DNA of 64,000 nucleotides from Forficula auricularia. Lineage: Eukaryota; Arthropoda; Insecta; Dermaptera; Forficulidae. The notes beneath the pieces were generated by a model. That model saw only the letters and a list, made by a program, of their open reading frames with translations. It was not told where the DNA came from and searched no databases. The first letter of the stretch is position 1, and every line of letters starts with the position of its first letter. Below are positions 10,426 to 22,118 of the stretch, piece by piece. Made by a program: the position numbers and the translations under genes. The stretch covers positions 6,011,050-6,075,049 of the forward strand of contig JALMQS010000841.1 of the NCBI GenBank assembly GCA_024734495.1, written 5' to 3'.

Positions 10426-10464
10426 TACTGATTATGAAAGCCAAGCCTTCGAAATTATAGTCTC
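10426..10464 (+). ncRNA. Hammerhead-like ribozyme motif (right arm)
   Basis: CTGATTA at 10428-10434, an extra T, GAAAGCCAAGCCTTC hairpin, GAAA at 10451-10454, then TTATA and GTC at 10460-10462. It mirrors 9663-9701. It keeps GAAA but has CTGATTA instead of CTGATGA, so the two arms have decayed in different places. Confidence 0.45.
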
Positions 10465-10543
10465 AAGCAAATAAATAATATATATTTTGAAATATATGTG
10501 TGTATGTTTATTTGAATCAAGCAGAGGACAACCTCTTTGTTTC

Positions 10544-12225
10544 TCTTTGTTATTCAACAACTATTTGTTTTGATATAAAGCGAAAACAGTTCACTTTGAA
10601 ACCCTCGAAAAGTTTTGAAATATATACAAAGGCCCCCTCCACCCCTGTGGTCTCAATTTTTGATTTTAATAGAAAAATAAATTATCAATTCCCAAGATAT
10701 TTTTATCGATTCTAATACAAGAGTATTTAGAGAGACCAAATTCGCCATTTGTTTTGATATTTGTGCCCATAATTATGAAAGTGATCCAAGTCATTGATTG
10801 TTAGTTTCGAGATATTTAAAGTTTTATAAAATAAACATAACAAGATTCTATTTCTGTATAATGAGACAACTAGAAATCCACTTAACGGTTCAATTTTATG
10901 CGATTTTTCAAAACCGACATCTTATTACTGTACTTTTTAAATGGATGGAACATAAAATATGAAAAAACTAATTTTTGAATTTTTTGACTTAGTCCACTTT
11001 CATAATTATAGGAACATAAGTATATGCTTTTAGATAGGATAGAAAATTTTTAATTGAAAAAAGGCGCCGCAACAAGTTTGGGAACCCTGGTGTATTCAAC
11101 TTGTGAAAAAAATACTCCAAAAATTAAATATTTAAATGAAAATTTAATAGTATAATTATATGCCTCTAAGGTTTGCACCCTCGTGAAAATTCTTCTGCGG
11201 ACGTGGCCGTTCTCCTTCGAAAATTAAACCCCTGTGCCAAAAAAGCTATCTGAGACGAACGGAAAATTGTAGAAAGTTCATTTTTGTGTCTAATTGTGTG
11301 AATACTCAAGATAAAACTCATTTACAAAGAATTGATTTAATTTCGGGCAATCTATATTCAGAAATTAAATTATGAAAAACAAAAACAAAAACTGAATCGT
11401 TAAATGAAAAGTTTTTGAACTAAAATATGTCGCGAATTAGTATTAATAGACTTCAAACAACCAAGTTTTTTTTTTTTTGAAAATTTTTTAATCTTTTCAT
11501 TTAATTATTTATTAACATGATATACAATTGAAAATGAAAAAAAAAATCAATTTATTTCTTTAAAATATTAAAAAGATTTTTTCTTAAGCTAGAATGTTTG
11601 AAATTTTATAAAAAAATTCCTGATCTATTAAAATAGTGTAAATTTTATTTTTCAAATCGGATGGTTAAATTAAAAACTCGAAATCCCATCAGGAGTGCAT
11701 TAAGATTTGTTCAAAAAAAATTTCACCTTATAAATTCTATTATGCTATTGATTAGTCTGATAAAGATGAGCAAAACAGAGATAGAGTTAGAAGAACGAGA
11801 GGGGAGGGGATGGAGGGGAGGCAGGTGACCTGGATAGTAAACATAAGTACTTAAGTATCTACCTATCTATACTACCGGGCTATAAAAATACAAATTTCAC
11901 AACTAATTAATATAACTAATCCGATGATAATTAAAGAGATATAAACCAAAAAGTAAGTAATTTAGTTTTTATTAGTAGTATTTACAAGGTAATTGGAATA
12001 ATTTAAATGCAAACGAAAAACGGCGACGAGGAAAAACTGAAGCGCTTTCCAAACTGGTCTTTCAAACCAGATTTGCTCGTCTTGTCAATTTATTATATAC
12101 GATATCGATATCCTATCGCGTACTTAATATAAAAGAATAGCCATTTTTTATCCTTGTTGCTCTCATTAAGATTGTTCAAAATAAATTGATCTTCTTGTGC
12201 CATACCTTTTTAAGTGCTTTAGTAT
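10544..12225. other. AT-rich stretch; one possible hAT end
   Basis: At 11066-11091 AAGTTTGGGAACCCTG resembles the right end of a hAT element, but no matching left end was found. The rest is AT-rich with no coding-like frame. Confidence 0.35.
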
Positions 12226-12310
12226 TTAATGCACAGGTTTCCAAACTTTTTTCTCCCGTACACGATGTGCCGATTTTTTCTGTTTTGGGTAGACCCCTGC
12301 CACCCTAATA
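12226..12310 (+). repeat. Possible hAT left-end fragment
   Basis: CAGGTTTCCAAACTTTTTTC followed by GTACACGATGTGCCG resembles the left end of a hAT nonautonomous element. The right end was not found, so length is unknown. Confidence 0.3.
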
Positions 12311-12597
12311 TTGATTTTTGGCAAATTAATCAATTTTAAAATGTGTTTTAAAGCTGACACAGAGCTACTCACTTTGATAGGGCTTATTGTAGAGGACACA
12401 TTTTAAAATAAAAAAAATGTTAAGTTTTTCGAGTTATAAATTAATTAATTAAACGGTACAGAATGCAAATCTAGTAACATTTCTACATAAAATAAATAGA
12501 TAAAAAAATCAATGCTTTTAATAAGAGGGATGAGTCTGATGCTTTGATAGCAAAATTTCAATATTTGGCTTCAATTTAGTTTGGTTAAACCTTAAAT

Positions 12598-12735
12598 GAA
12601 AATCTAAGCACTTGGACCAAATTCAACCAAATTTTGTATACATAATCAATGGGCACCCAGAAGACTGAAAATGCAAAAACTAACTACCCAAAATGAAGGA
12701 GGGGGGTTGACCCTCCTAATAATTTTATTAAATAT
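12598..12735. repeat. G-run repeat family, copy 4
   Basis: CTTGGACCAAATTCAACC, TTTTGTATACATAATCAAT, GGGCACCCAGAAGAC and CTACCCAAAATGAAGG words in the family order, ending at a short G run. Confidence 0.6.
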
Positions 12736-14139
12736 TAAAAATAAGAGGGGGGTCAGAGTATTGTAGTCAAGTCACATCGGAGATTGGAAAACGCTCTGAA
12801 ACCCCCTTACAAAACTCACGTACAAGTCTGAACAAGCGTTGCGCCCAATGCGTTGCTACTGGTATCGAATGTGCAAGTTTTTACAAGCTACACTTACTGC
12901 GACTCCAAAGCGAATAGCCGACTTATGAAATTTTATGAAATATACATGTAATTAAGAAATTTATGTCTATTATAAGAAAGTATTACGTAAGTATCTACAT
13001 AGGTACTATCTGTTAGATGGATTATTACATTTACAGGAAGCCAAAATTTTGGTGACGGCCTGCCTAAATGAGATCCACTCTCGTTGGACCTCCATTTACA
13101 TCTCATGGGCCCCTAATTTATTTTTTCACTGACATCGACTCCTTGCAGGTCGGAGTCAACCACTGAGGGGCCGATATATACCACTTTGGGAATGAATGAT
13201 TTAATCCCTAATTCGTTTGGGACTCTCTTCATAATAATGCATTTGGAAAATTGGTCACCCCTGTGAATTTGAAAAGAAACCTACAATTTTAGGAGGTAAT
13301 TAAAATTTTGAATTTTCGGGTGGGAATCGAGCTAGTGATTTTCAATGACACTTATTTAAATATAAAATAAAATAATTAAAGGTAGTTTAATTTTCGCAAA
13401 ACTTATTATTAATATACACTACAAAATACCCCATACAGGTAGCCCTTGAATAGTTCAGAACCTATACAATGCGATTACCACATAACACGGCTTTGAAATT
13501 GCAGATTATTATATTTTTATTTAATATATTTTTTGAAATTAAAAACACTTTAATTGATCTCAATGCACAACTTGTTTTGTTATTATTTATTATTGCGTTG
13601 GTTTTTAACAAATAATTTGCAGTGCTATCTTATCTGTCTCATGTAGGTAATGGGATTTGTATCACACTTCATTTCTATAGAACTTAACATCCGTATTATA
13701 TGTTTGTTACCTCTAGATTATTTTATTATAATTATTCTTTTTTTTTATATATTAAACATAAGCTTATCAAATGCAATGTTTCGATTAAGATCCCTGGCCT
13801 TGTGGCGAACATTTTAAGTGACAAAAAGTAAAATTCATATCAACATCAATTTTAACAGATAACGTGGCAGAGTAAACTAAATCTACTATCATTTTAATTG
13901 GCTTTTGAATTAAAATTCGTAGCTTCGTGATTGAAATAGAAAATGAAAATCAATTTTCTTAATTTCTCTATGATTGGTTAACCATAAAAATATTATCTAG
14001 TAATATAAAGCACTGTTAACTCCATCGAGTCAGATACTATTAAATAAATAATTTTTAAATATTAAAAAAAAAATCTTAATTTTGATGCTCCCTACAAACT
14101 ATTTACTTTTCACTGAATATGAATTAATTAAGGGTTTAT
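12736..14139. other. AT-rich stretch, nothing recognised
   Basis: No convincing exon, RNA gene or paired repeat. A CTCACGTACAAGTCTG to CGTTGCGCC block near 12820-12900 is a little GC-richer but lacks splice signals. Confidence 0.4.
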
Positions 14140-14185
14140 TACTGATGAAGGCCTTAAAATAGGCCGAAAGCTATAAGCACGGTTT
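14140..14185 (+). ncRNA. Hammerhead-like ribozyme motif
   Basis: CTGATGA at 14142-14148, one extra A, GGCC (14150-14153) pairing with GGCC (14162-14165), GAAAG at 14166-14170, then GCTATAAGC as a possible short stem III. The GTC triplet is replaced by ACG, so activity is unlikely. No palindrome flanks this copy. Confidence 0.45.
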
Positions 14186-17100
14186 TGGTGTTATGAATGA
14201 TTTGGCCTCTACCTTGATCTTTATTACATACAATCATATATATTTTCCCTTTAATTTTTAAACCTGGTTCTATGCAAAAAAATTTGAATGTAGTAGGTTA
14301 ATTATTTACTAAAAACTAGTAAGTTTTTCGAATTTTGAAAAATATAGTATATGATGAATATTTTAGAGGGCGAATTGAGAATAAAAGTGTTAAATAAACA
14401 TACTTTTATGCGAAATGAAAAATAAAAAAATATCCCAAATGTATATAAAATCTAATCTATTATTAAACCGTTTCTACTACCTGCCTTATTGTGACAAATG
14501 TCTTTTTTTTAATAAATACTTTTTTATAAAGTGTTTTTGATCCCTCATATTTCTTCGATCCTTTTGAAATGTTTGCTAAAAAGATTCTAGTTAAAAAAAT
14601 GTATCTCTCAATTCTTTATATTATTTATATTTAAACTGGTTAATTCTACATATAGTATCATGCATTCTAATCCACTTCAAATCCTTTCCATTTGAAATGA
14701 TCTTTATTTGATCCCTAATCAAGCCATTCACAAATTAAGTATTTCGCCCAAGCCATTATTTATAATAAAAACCTTGACTTATTCATATATTTATATATAT
14801 TCTAGAAGGTATATAATATTACAATAGTATCTTTATGAATCATCCGTTACATCGATCATTAAAAGAGAGAGGAGGAAACATTTATTAGTTTTTCTAAAGC
14901 TGATTAGAAGATTATACACCATTCACTTTTCTTTAGAAACAAACAGATAAATTTAATCAATTTATGATTATATACATTTCATAATTTCATTTTATGAAAT
15001 GCATTAAAGTCTCAATTTCTTGTAAAAACATCAATTTACATAAGAATATCGATATTAAAAGAAATAATAATCATAATAATTTTGTTTTTATCATAGAGAA
15101 CAAATGCATTATTTGCTGAATTAATGAAATTAGAATAAATTAATTCATTAGTTCAGTGTTTCTTTATCTTTTTGTTTGGAGTAACATTGAAATATTTCTT
15201 AATATATATATTGGATGCCTGAGGCTTGTAAGATAAGTAAAATCTAAGATTTTCTTAAGAAATCATGTCGTAAAAAACTGGGGATCCCAAAACTTGAAAG
15301 CTTTTAAAAACAAGCTTTTTTTGAATTATAATTTTAAGATAAACTGATTTGGCCATCCACATGACTTTGCCATACACCTAGCTGCTTATTAACTTCATAT
15401 ATTTAATATTGAATAAAATAATTTATTATTTACAAAAGAAACCCCCTCCCCTTAATTTTAGGTCCATTATAAATTAATAATATATGTTTTAAATTGAATG
15501 TGCAATTTCGAAAAGGGCACATTGAAAATATTCAGGAATTAAAAAAAAAACTAATTATTTTCGAAAGTAGTCTAAAATTATAAATTTATTTTTGAGTTTC
15601 TTTTTGGGGACAGTAAAATTAATGCCAGAGTTGTGCCATTTTCGAGCATAGTAGGTGTAGGGAAGCTTTTAGATTACATTCATATGAAAAAGAGTTTTTG
15701 TCAAATATTAAATCATAACCTCCCATCTATTAAAAAAATTAAAAAATTTTACGACCATCAAAAAAAGTATTTGTTCCCTATAATTTTTAGTCACTTTTAC
15801 ATTTCGAAAATATTTTAAAATTCTATAAATATAAAATTTTCATTCATTGAAGAAAATAATTAATTTAGAGAATTTCGAAACAAGCCAAAGAAAAATTATT
15901 ATGCTCCTACAAACTTGAGAGAGAAAAAAAAATGAAAATAAATAAATATTTGAAGAATTAGAAAAAATACATTTTTTTTCCTTGATCATTTAAAAATTTA
16001 TTTATAGGATTGCAGAAAAAAGAGGTTGCCAACTCCCTGCGCCATAATAAAGTTTTCGTGGGAATATAATTTAAATTGCAGTAAACTGCAACGGATAGTT
16101 GCTAGACTTTAACTATAGTCGTTTTAAAACCCATGCTTCGCTATAGATAAAGTAGTCAAAAATTTTAGTGAATATAAAATCTCAAAATTGAGTATATTGG
16201 CTACATCTCAATTATTCAATCCTTTATAACTCAATAGTTAGTTTTATCAAATTATTTTTTATTTAATAAAATATTAAGCATTTTATTCTGAATAAAATGA
16301 CACCTTAATTTTGAAAATCGGCTCACGATTAATTGAGTTATGATGTTTTTTTATTGTCATTATTATAGGTTAGTCATAGTTAATTGGATGAGATGAAATC
16401 GGCCATCATCGAATTTTGAATATTTGAATTTAAAGTTTATTCATTTTCCAATGCTGCCATCTTACATCAATTTGTCAAATTAATTATGAAAATTCAAACA
16501 ATCAGTGATGGAATTCAACACCATCTTTTTTTTCATTTACTAAAGAATAACTAACCATAACTAAAACTACCATAACTCGGTTAATAATTAACGAACTTCC
16601 AAAAATAAGGTGTCATTTTGTTTATAAATAAATTATTAAAATTTTATTAAATATAAGATAATTTAAAAATTAACAATTATTGATAAATAAAGAATTAAAA
16701 ATTGACAGGGCCGCCATTTTAAAAATTTAAGCTTGTATTCACTGTAATTTTTCCTTTATTAGCGACAAGTTAAGATGTGCCTACTTAAAATTACTGAAAA
16801 AGATTTTGGGATATACATATCAGATGAAAGAAACAAGGAAAGTTAGAGATTTTTTTATTAATTTTAATCTTCAAATTTGAAAATTAATTGCAAAGAACGC
16901 TATTTTTAGTTATACCCTGTTATTTGTCGCTTTTATGTATTATAAGTACTAAATAAAATAAGTCTTATATTCATTTTAAAAATTTACTTATTAAAATTGT
17001 TTCATTTAATTTTTATTAAACTTAAAAAATTATTAGGTAGTCTTAAAAAATTACAAATTTAAAAATTAGGTGACATAATATTAATTTAAAATAAGAGTGA

Positions 17101-17460
17101 AATAGTTTTTGGAGACGGGCGGATAAGCGAATTGACTGGATATTAACGAGGAATTCAGGTTTTTTAAGAAGGAGGAAATATGTTACCGAAACCTAGGTTT
17201 TTGAATAAAAAAGAAAGTTTAAATTATCTCTCTTTTTTGAATTTTGGAATGCGTCATCAATATCCACTTAATTTAAAATATTACTCAAAAATTTTACCAA
17301 CGATTTAGTCAGGGAAATTTATATATAATCGACACACCCTCAACACGAAACACTTTTCCCTTTGACCCACTGTTTTTGAGATATAAGCAAAAAAAAAAAA
17401 AAAAAACGGGACATTTCCCCCCCCTTCCACCCCTAAGTCCGGTAGCTATGACTGGGGACT
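14186..17460. other. Long AT-rich stretch without gene
   Basis: No coding-like frame longer than chance. 16070-16135 shares AACTGCAACGGATAGTTG and GCTAGACTTTA wording with 60153-60200, so it is part of a dispersed repeat. The remainder shows nothing I can support. Confidence 0.4.
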
Positions 17461-17461
17461 T

Positions 17462-17657
17462 TAAGGGCCAGTTGTATGTCGGCTGGTAAACTCTTTTTAA
17501 ACGTTGACAAATGGTAAAATCCTAAAATTCACCTTGTGCCAGGTGGGATGGCCAATCAGATGACAGGCACTTTCACCTGGTACAAGGTGAATTTTAAGGT
17601 TTTACCCTTTGTCAACGTTTAAAAAGAATTTACCAACCGACATACAACTGGCCCTTA
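17462..17657. repeat. Palindromic MITE (TAAGGGCCAG ends)
   Basis: Left end TAAGGGCCAGTTGTATGTCGG and right end CCGACATACAACTGGCCCTTA are reverse complements. Complementarity continues through AAACGTTGACAAATGG and CACCTTGTGCCAGGTG words. The TTA/TAA context could suit PIF/Harbinger, but the target duplication is ambiguous. Confidence 0.75.
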
Positions 17658-17804
17658 GTGATTTTACCTCCAAACACATTCCATAAGAAAAAAAAATTAT
17701 CTCCTCTAAAATGTTTTTTATAACCCATTCGTTGACTGGACTATAGATGAATATGAGACTATTTTATTAGAAATGTCATCAATTCAACATGCCTCAAAAC
17801 TACA

Positions 17805-18025
17805 TGTGAAATTTCGTTTTGATATTCACTCTAGTTTTTGACCTGGAGCGTACACAAAATTTGGTAACCTAACAGACATTTTGACAAAATAATTAACATC
17901 ACGTAAAAATTTTTTTTTTTCAATGTTCACTCATTAGGGAATTTTTGTAGACCAAAACGCCATGGTTTCGCTTCATTTTTTTATCAAAATAGTTTCAGAC
18001 GCTTTTGAGATATTTCGATATACTA
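17805..18025 (-). repeat. GGTATGGTCAAGTATTG-family repeat, reverse copy
   Basis: GTAGACCAAAACGCCATGG, GACATTTTGACAAAATAAT and AGTTTTTGACCTGG words are the reverse complement of the family body seen at 9712, 23271 and 60678. Confidence 0.55.
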
Positions 18026-18249
18026 TAACAATGAATTTCGTATAGTATACCAAAAAAAACATACATCTGGTATATTATATAACTGTTCTGAATCTCTCAT
18101 CAGTATGTGTAACCTTCTCGCTCAATTCATTTGTAACTTTATTAACAATAAACTCTTTAAAATATTTATACATATATTTCAAAATTTTAAGAAAATTTAA
18201 ACTTCAATTCAAAATTGAATGATTTATAAATATTTAAGAAAAGGAGGAA

Positions 18250-18495
18250 AAAAATTGTATTTCTATGCCTTTGTTAAAGAAGAAAAAAGTTTTGAACACT
18301 TCTGTGGAGAAAGGAAGGAAGCATTTTATTTGTTCCCTTCATTGACTCCTTGAAAACTTGAAGAAGGAGGGAAGAATTCTCCGAAACGTCGGTTTGAATG
18401 GAAAGGAGGAAGGATTCCAATAAATTACACCTTATTTGATATGTGTTAATTTTTTCTTTCCTCACTACCCCTGGACTGCCTTCCATTACATTCAA
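18250..18495 (+). repeat. Repeat fragment with GAAACGTC hammerhead-like cassette
   Basis: TTGAAGA at 18358-18364 is followed by an extra A, GGAG (18366-18369) pairing with CTCC (18379-18382), GAAAC at 18383-18387 and GTC at 18388-18390. The downstream CTGGACTGCCTTCCAT is mirrored at 55645-55662, so this and 55565-55752 belong to one family in opposite orientation. Confidence 0.55.
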
Positions 18496-18540
18496 TTAAT
18501 AAATCATATTAACCACATGGGTAAAGCTAACAATTGTAAA

Positions 18541-18620
18541 GGGAAACCAATAAGGTTGTCCTATGCTTGATGCAAATAAACATATCAACAACTTTGCTAC
18601 TCTCGGCAAAACAAGATCTT
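18541..18620 (+). repeat. Fragment of the 9569 family
   Basis: GGTTGTCCTATGCTTGATGC is close to the terminal arm of 9569-10543. It is followed by CTTTGCTACTCTCGGCAAAA, a tail also seen at 22095-22118 and 40680-40700. Confidence 0.5.
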
Positions 18621-18822
18621 TTTATCTAACATTGCAGAATCGTAGTACTTCAAATTAACCTATAAAATTTCTACTTCTTCTTTTCAGAATGCGTGAGTCA
18701 ATCTTGACTCCGAAGTATTGCAACATTTTGGTATAGCAATCCTACTTAAATCAATATCATTAAAAAAAATTCTATTACATATTCTTTTTATAAGCATTGG
18801 GATAAAATAAAAAGTATGTAAA

Positions 18823-19110
18823 TTGCTACTGAAGTGGCCCGTAGGGTCGAGGTGGGCAAAGTGGATTGTTACTAGTACTGCTCATGTCCTTGGGGTGGGT
18901 TGTAGCCTCCCGTTGGATATAAATATTCCAACATGGATTTCTTATGGAGAGTCATGTCGATTGTGTCTGGAATCTGGATGCTGGAGGCTAATTAACACGG
19001 CCAAAGGTGTCACTTCTCCCTCTCTGTGTACCTCCCAGGGAGTCTCTGTGTCTGTTCGTCTGTCTATCGCAACTGGCCATCGGCCAGCAATCGCATTTCG
19101 CTAAAAAATC
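18823..19110. other. Unique GC-richer island
   Basis: About 280 bases, markedly less AT-rich than the flanks and with no internal repeat match. An open frame of 93 codons crosses it, but its Ser/Thr-rich product looks like nothing I know and there are no splice signals. It contains GGCTAATTAACACGG and CCAAAGGTGTCAC, reminiscent of homeodomain (TAATTA) and T-box or nuclear-receptor half sites. It could be a conserved regulatory element; this is inference only. Confidence 0.3.
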
Positions 19111-19731
19111 AATTTAATTAACATTAGAACGCTTTTCAATTCAATGATCTTTTTCAAATTGACAAATCTAAATTATTTTCAACAACACCAACAACAACAA
19201 CAAGAGCCATTTATACATATTAGTAGCCAGAAAGAGAAAGAATAAAAAAAAAAACTGATAGCCAATTATTTAATCAAATCATGAATATGGAATTGGAAAT
19301 CTATTTTAAATTTACTAATTTAATAGGAAAATAAATTATTAATACCCCGGGGGTTGATAAAAATTCAATTCGTTTTATTTATAAATAATAAAATAAAATT
19401 ACTCATTGATTATGGATGTAGGGAAGGAGAGAAAGAGAGAGATGTTAATTACGGTTTAGATAATTGAATAAAGGTGAGAATTTTTAGGAATTCTAAGGCT
19501 TTTTTTTAAGAATTAACTTTTATTTAGGTGACCTGGTTGTCTGCGAGTGTCGTATCCCTGCTTACGGAGCCACCCCTTATTGTAAAAATTCATTCGACTA
19601 TAATCTGACCCCTTCATCAACTTACACTATACACAAACATATAAACACAAATAAAATAAAAAAAATCAAATTGGATCACACTAAATGGACATTGTTCTCG
19701 GGGATTTAATTATAAAAGGGCCTTTATTATA
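19111..19731. other. AT-rich stretch, nothing recognised
   Basis: Microsatellite-like ACAACAACAAC at about 19190 and a GAGAAAGAGAG word near 19428. No gene seen. Confidence 0.4.
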
Positions 19732-19800
19732 CCCTCGGGATTCGAACTCAAGTACCAAGTCGCAATCCGTGCTATTGACTAGTCTTTGAGTCGAAACTCT
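19732..19800 (-). repeat. tRNA-like fragment
   Basis: Minus strand: a TGAGTTCGAATCCC B-box (19749-19737) preceded by GACTAGTCAATAGCACGG, a poor A-box. Closing stems for an intact tRNA are not apparent. Confidence 0.4.
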
Positions 19801-19890
19801 ATTGACATAAACATATGATCAGCTAAATAATATCAGCCTAAGTTTTGTTAAGCGTGAATGGTGTATGTTCTTGGTGAAACATATTTAAAT

Positions 19891-20130
19891 CAAGTAAAAA
19901 AATAAAAAAAAAAAAACTTATATTTAAAAAATATAAAATTCTAGGTAGGTTTCACAAAAATTAAAAGACACAAGATGCTTGTTAGCATGACTCAATATAT
20001 ATTTCGGGGTATATGCCTATCTTCAGGAGTTCACAGAGTAAAAAAGCATATTGTCTATTAATTTTTGTGAAACCTACCTAGAATTTTATATTTTTAAAAT
20101 TTTTTAATTTTTTTAATTTTCTTTACTTGA
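19891..20130. repeat. Foldback element with hammerhead-like cassette (CTAGGTAGGTTTCAC family)
   Basis: The left arm has TATAAAATTCTAGGTAGG and TTTCACAAAAATTA. The right arm mirrors it, ending CTAGAATTTTATATTTTTAAA and TTTACTTGATC. On the minus strand at 19991-20032 the cassette reads CTGAAGA, a weak hairpin, GAAA and an AT run ending GAGTC. The GTAGGTTTCAC word also marks 32098, 40448, 46267 and 61318-61555. Confidence 0.7.
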
Positions 20131-20428
20131 TCAGTCTAAGTTCTTTACTTCTTAATCATGAAATTTCACTGTGGATTAATGAAATATCCCAATCCCAATT
20201 GTAAAATTGAGCTTTACACTGGGTATTTTATTCAGTCGTCATCGAAATTTAATGATAAAGAGACAAAGACCTTAGAAGTTTTGACTAAAATGTAAATTGT
20301 TTTGTCTTTAATTAGTTTATTCCATAATTTTTTAATTTTTTCAAAACTTTTTTTAAAACGGCTTTGAAACAATTTTGTTTAAATAAAATGAGTTAATCTT
20401 AATTTTAATATATTTTTTTTAATTTCAG

Positions 20429-20480
20429 GAATTATCCTGGTGTGATGACAACAAGGGTAGACAAAGGCTGAAGCTTCTTG
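20429..20480 (+). other. Candidate exon (transcript model A, exon 2)
   Basis: A 52-base block is preceded by a strong intron end (TTTTTTTTAATTTCAG) and followed by GTAAGT, the best splice pair on the plus strand in this window. Frame 1 is open for 17 codons (ELSWCDDNKGRQRLKLL) and leaves one extra base. This fits exon 48216-48325, which needs one base to complete its first codon, and it also continues the frame of 7628-7741. The other two frames stop inside. The peptide is not recognised. A non-coding transcript would explain the lack of an in-frame ATG. Confidence 0.45.
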
Positions 20481-20744
20481 GTAAGTCAAATTTATGTTTA
20501 TCAGGAAAAGGTCAAAAATATATCGACCAAAGTTAATAATAATTTTCTTAATTATTTTCGAAATTTCTCTCTAGATAAAAATATTTAGTATTTGTTAAGT
20601 TATTTGGGTTTCACCTTTAGTTTAATGATGATTTTATTAACATCTTTGATATATTGATTGACCTTTATTTTATCCAAAGTCGTGTGATTTCTTATTTTTT
20701 TTATACTTATAAAAATTATTAATATTAAAAGAGAAATAATTTAA

Positions 20745-20910
20745 TTTTTAGGACAAATTCTTTTAGTAAAAATATTATTAAATTGCTATATCAGAGGGGA
20801 TTCATTTTTTGAAAAACATTCCAACTTTAAAAAAAAAAGATGCTCAAATCTTTAGTTTTATATTATTAGTAGTATTTAATTAGACTAAAAAATATATAAG
20901 ATAATTTATT
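20745..20910 (+). repeat. Partial copy of the 39-kb foldback repeat
   Basis: TTTAGGACAAATTC, AATATTATTAAATTG and TCAGAGGGGATTCAT words, then AAAGATGCTCAAATCTTTAG, in the order seen at 38985-39470. Confidence 0.6.
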
Positions 20911-21375
20911 TTAAAAGTGAGCCTCAAGTTTTCCGCGGATCGTTAAGAAAAAGCACTATACCTACTCAATATCTCGATATAGTACATTCTTATTTGAAAT
21001 AGAGATTATAAAATAATCGATATACAAACGCCCAAGATTAGCGGTCAAATTAGAATCACATTGAACCAACTATTTATCCATCTGTTTAACCCTATAATTT
21101 CTAAAGGAAGAAATTTTCTTCTTGTTTTCATTACACCTAATCTTCGAAGCGTTATAGCTTACAGCTTTATATCTTTGACTAATCTTTGAATAATCCTAAA
21201 GTGTATGAATTATTATAAAATCGTAAACATAATAGAAATTGATTTGAAAAGATTGAGTAAGTTCTCAATTTGAATTTTAGGAACTGTATTTTTCTTTAAT
21301 ATTAAATTCACAATTGGCATTTATTTCTTTTAAATAAATATCTATATCTTTAGAGTTCGTGGCTGTGATGAAACT

Positions 21376-21820
21376 GTACTAGATGAAGGAGGAGGTATCA
21401 GCCAAAGATGGAATCACTGGGTTCAATAAAACACCTTTAATAAGACGTTTCGGCCTGAATTTTATTTGGCCATCTTCTGTCAATTAGGAGTTATACACAA
21501 AATGCGGTGCACATATGTGATCGAACCAAGCCTTGTCAAAAATAAAAAAAATTTTAGCTTCATGTGAATTTATAACGTATCTGGACCCAAAAGATTCAGA
21601 AACTTTTGGGTCCAGGCACGTTATAAATTCACATGAAGCTAAATTTTTTTTTATTTTTGACAAGGCTTGGTTCGATCACATATGTGCACCGCATTTTGTG
21701 TATAACTCCTAATTGACTGAAGATGGCCAAATAAAATTAAGGTCGAAACGTCTTATTAAAGGTTTTTTATTGAACCCAGTGATTCCATCTTTGGCTGATA
21801 CCTCCTCCTTCATCTAGTAC
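21376..21820. repeat. Near-perfect 445-bp palindrome with two hammerhead-like cassettes
   Basis: Ends GTACTAGATGAAGG and CCTTCATCTAGTAC. Two arms of about 220 bases meet near 21599 with a loop of about 10 bases, and very few mismatches are visible. The right arm (plus) has CTGAAGA at 21717-21723, an extra T, GGCC (21725-21728) pairing with GGTC (21741-21744), GAAAC at 21745-21749 and GTC at 21750-21752. The left arm has the same on minus, with CAGAAGA. The close match of the arms implies recent origin or ongoing conversion. Confidence 0.85.
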
Positions 21821-21866
21821 AAAATATCTATATCTTATTTTTATTATTAAATTTTAATATTTTAAT

Positions 21867-22118
21867 GTTGAATGAGACAATAAAAGAGTGTGTCTTCAGA
21901 TGGAATTATACATTTTATTAATAACGAGACTATAGCTCCGAGAGCTTTGTCCTCTTCAACAGTCTATTACATTTGATTCAGAGGAATTATTGTATGAATG
22001 AAGGGCAAAGATCTCGAAACTATAGTCTCGTTATAAATAAAATTTATAATTCCAGCAGAAGACACACTTTTTTATCGTCTCCTTCAATAAATAAAATTCT
22101 GCTACTCTCGGCAAAAAA
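21867..22118. repeat. Foldback element with hammerhead-like cassettes in both arms (GACAATAAAAGAGTG family)
   Basis: The left arm GAGACAATAAAAGAGTG and TGTCTTCAGATGGAATTATA is mirrored by TATAATTCCAGCAGAAGACA and CTTTTTTATCGTCTCC. Inside, ATAACGAGACTATAG faces CTATAGTCTCGTTAT. The minus cassette at 21926-21964 has CTGTTGA, an extra A, GAGGAC/GCTCTC-like pairing, GGAGC, TATA and GTC. The plus one has lost CTGATGA but keeps GAAAC (22016-22020), TATA and GTC. The tail CTGCTACTCTCGGCAAAA follows. Confidence 0.75.

Larger units (their letters stand above)
9569..10543. mobile_element. Composite foldback element with hammerhead-like cassettes in both arms
   Basis: The left arm begins GAAACAAAGAGGTTGCCCTC and continues TGCTTGATGCAAA with TATACACACATATAT. 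The right arm mirrors it and ends GAGGACAACCTCTTTGTTTC. Arms of about 150 bases include TTGAGACTATAG and CTATAGTCTCAA, just inside which a hammerhead-like cassette faces inward on each side (9663-9701 minus, 10426-10464 plus). The interior carries a GTATGGTCAAGTATTG repeat, a G-run unit and a nested palindrome, so this is an old element with insertions. Confidence 0.7.

Noticed and set aside
18823..19104. 93-codon open frame across the GC-richer island
   Set aside because: No splice signals or homology, and an untypical Ser/Thr/Leu-rich product. Listed as possible regulatory DNA instead.
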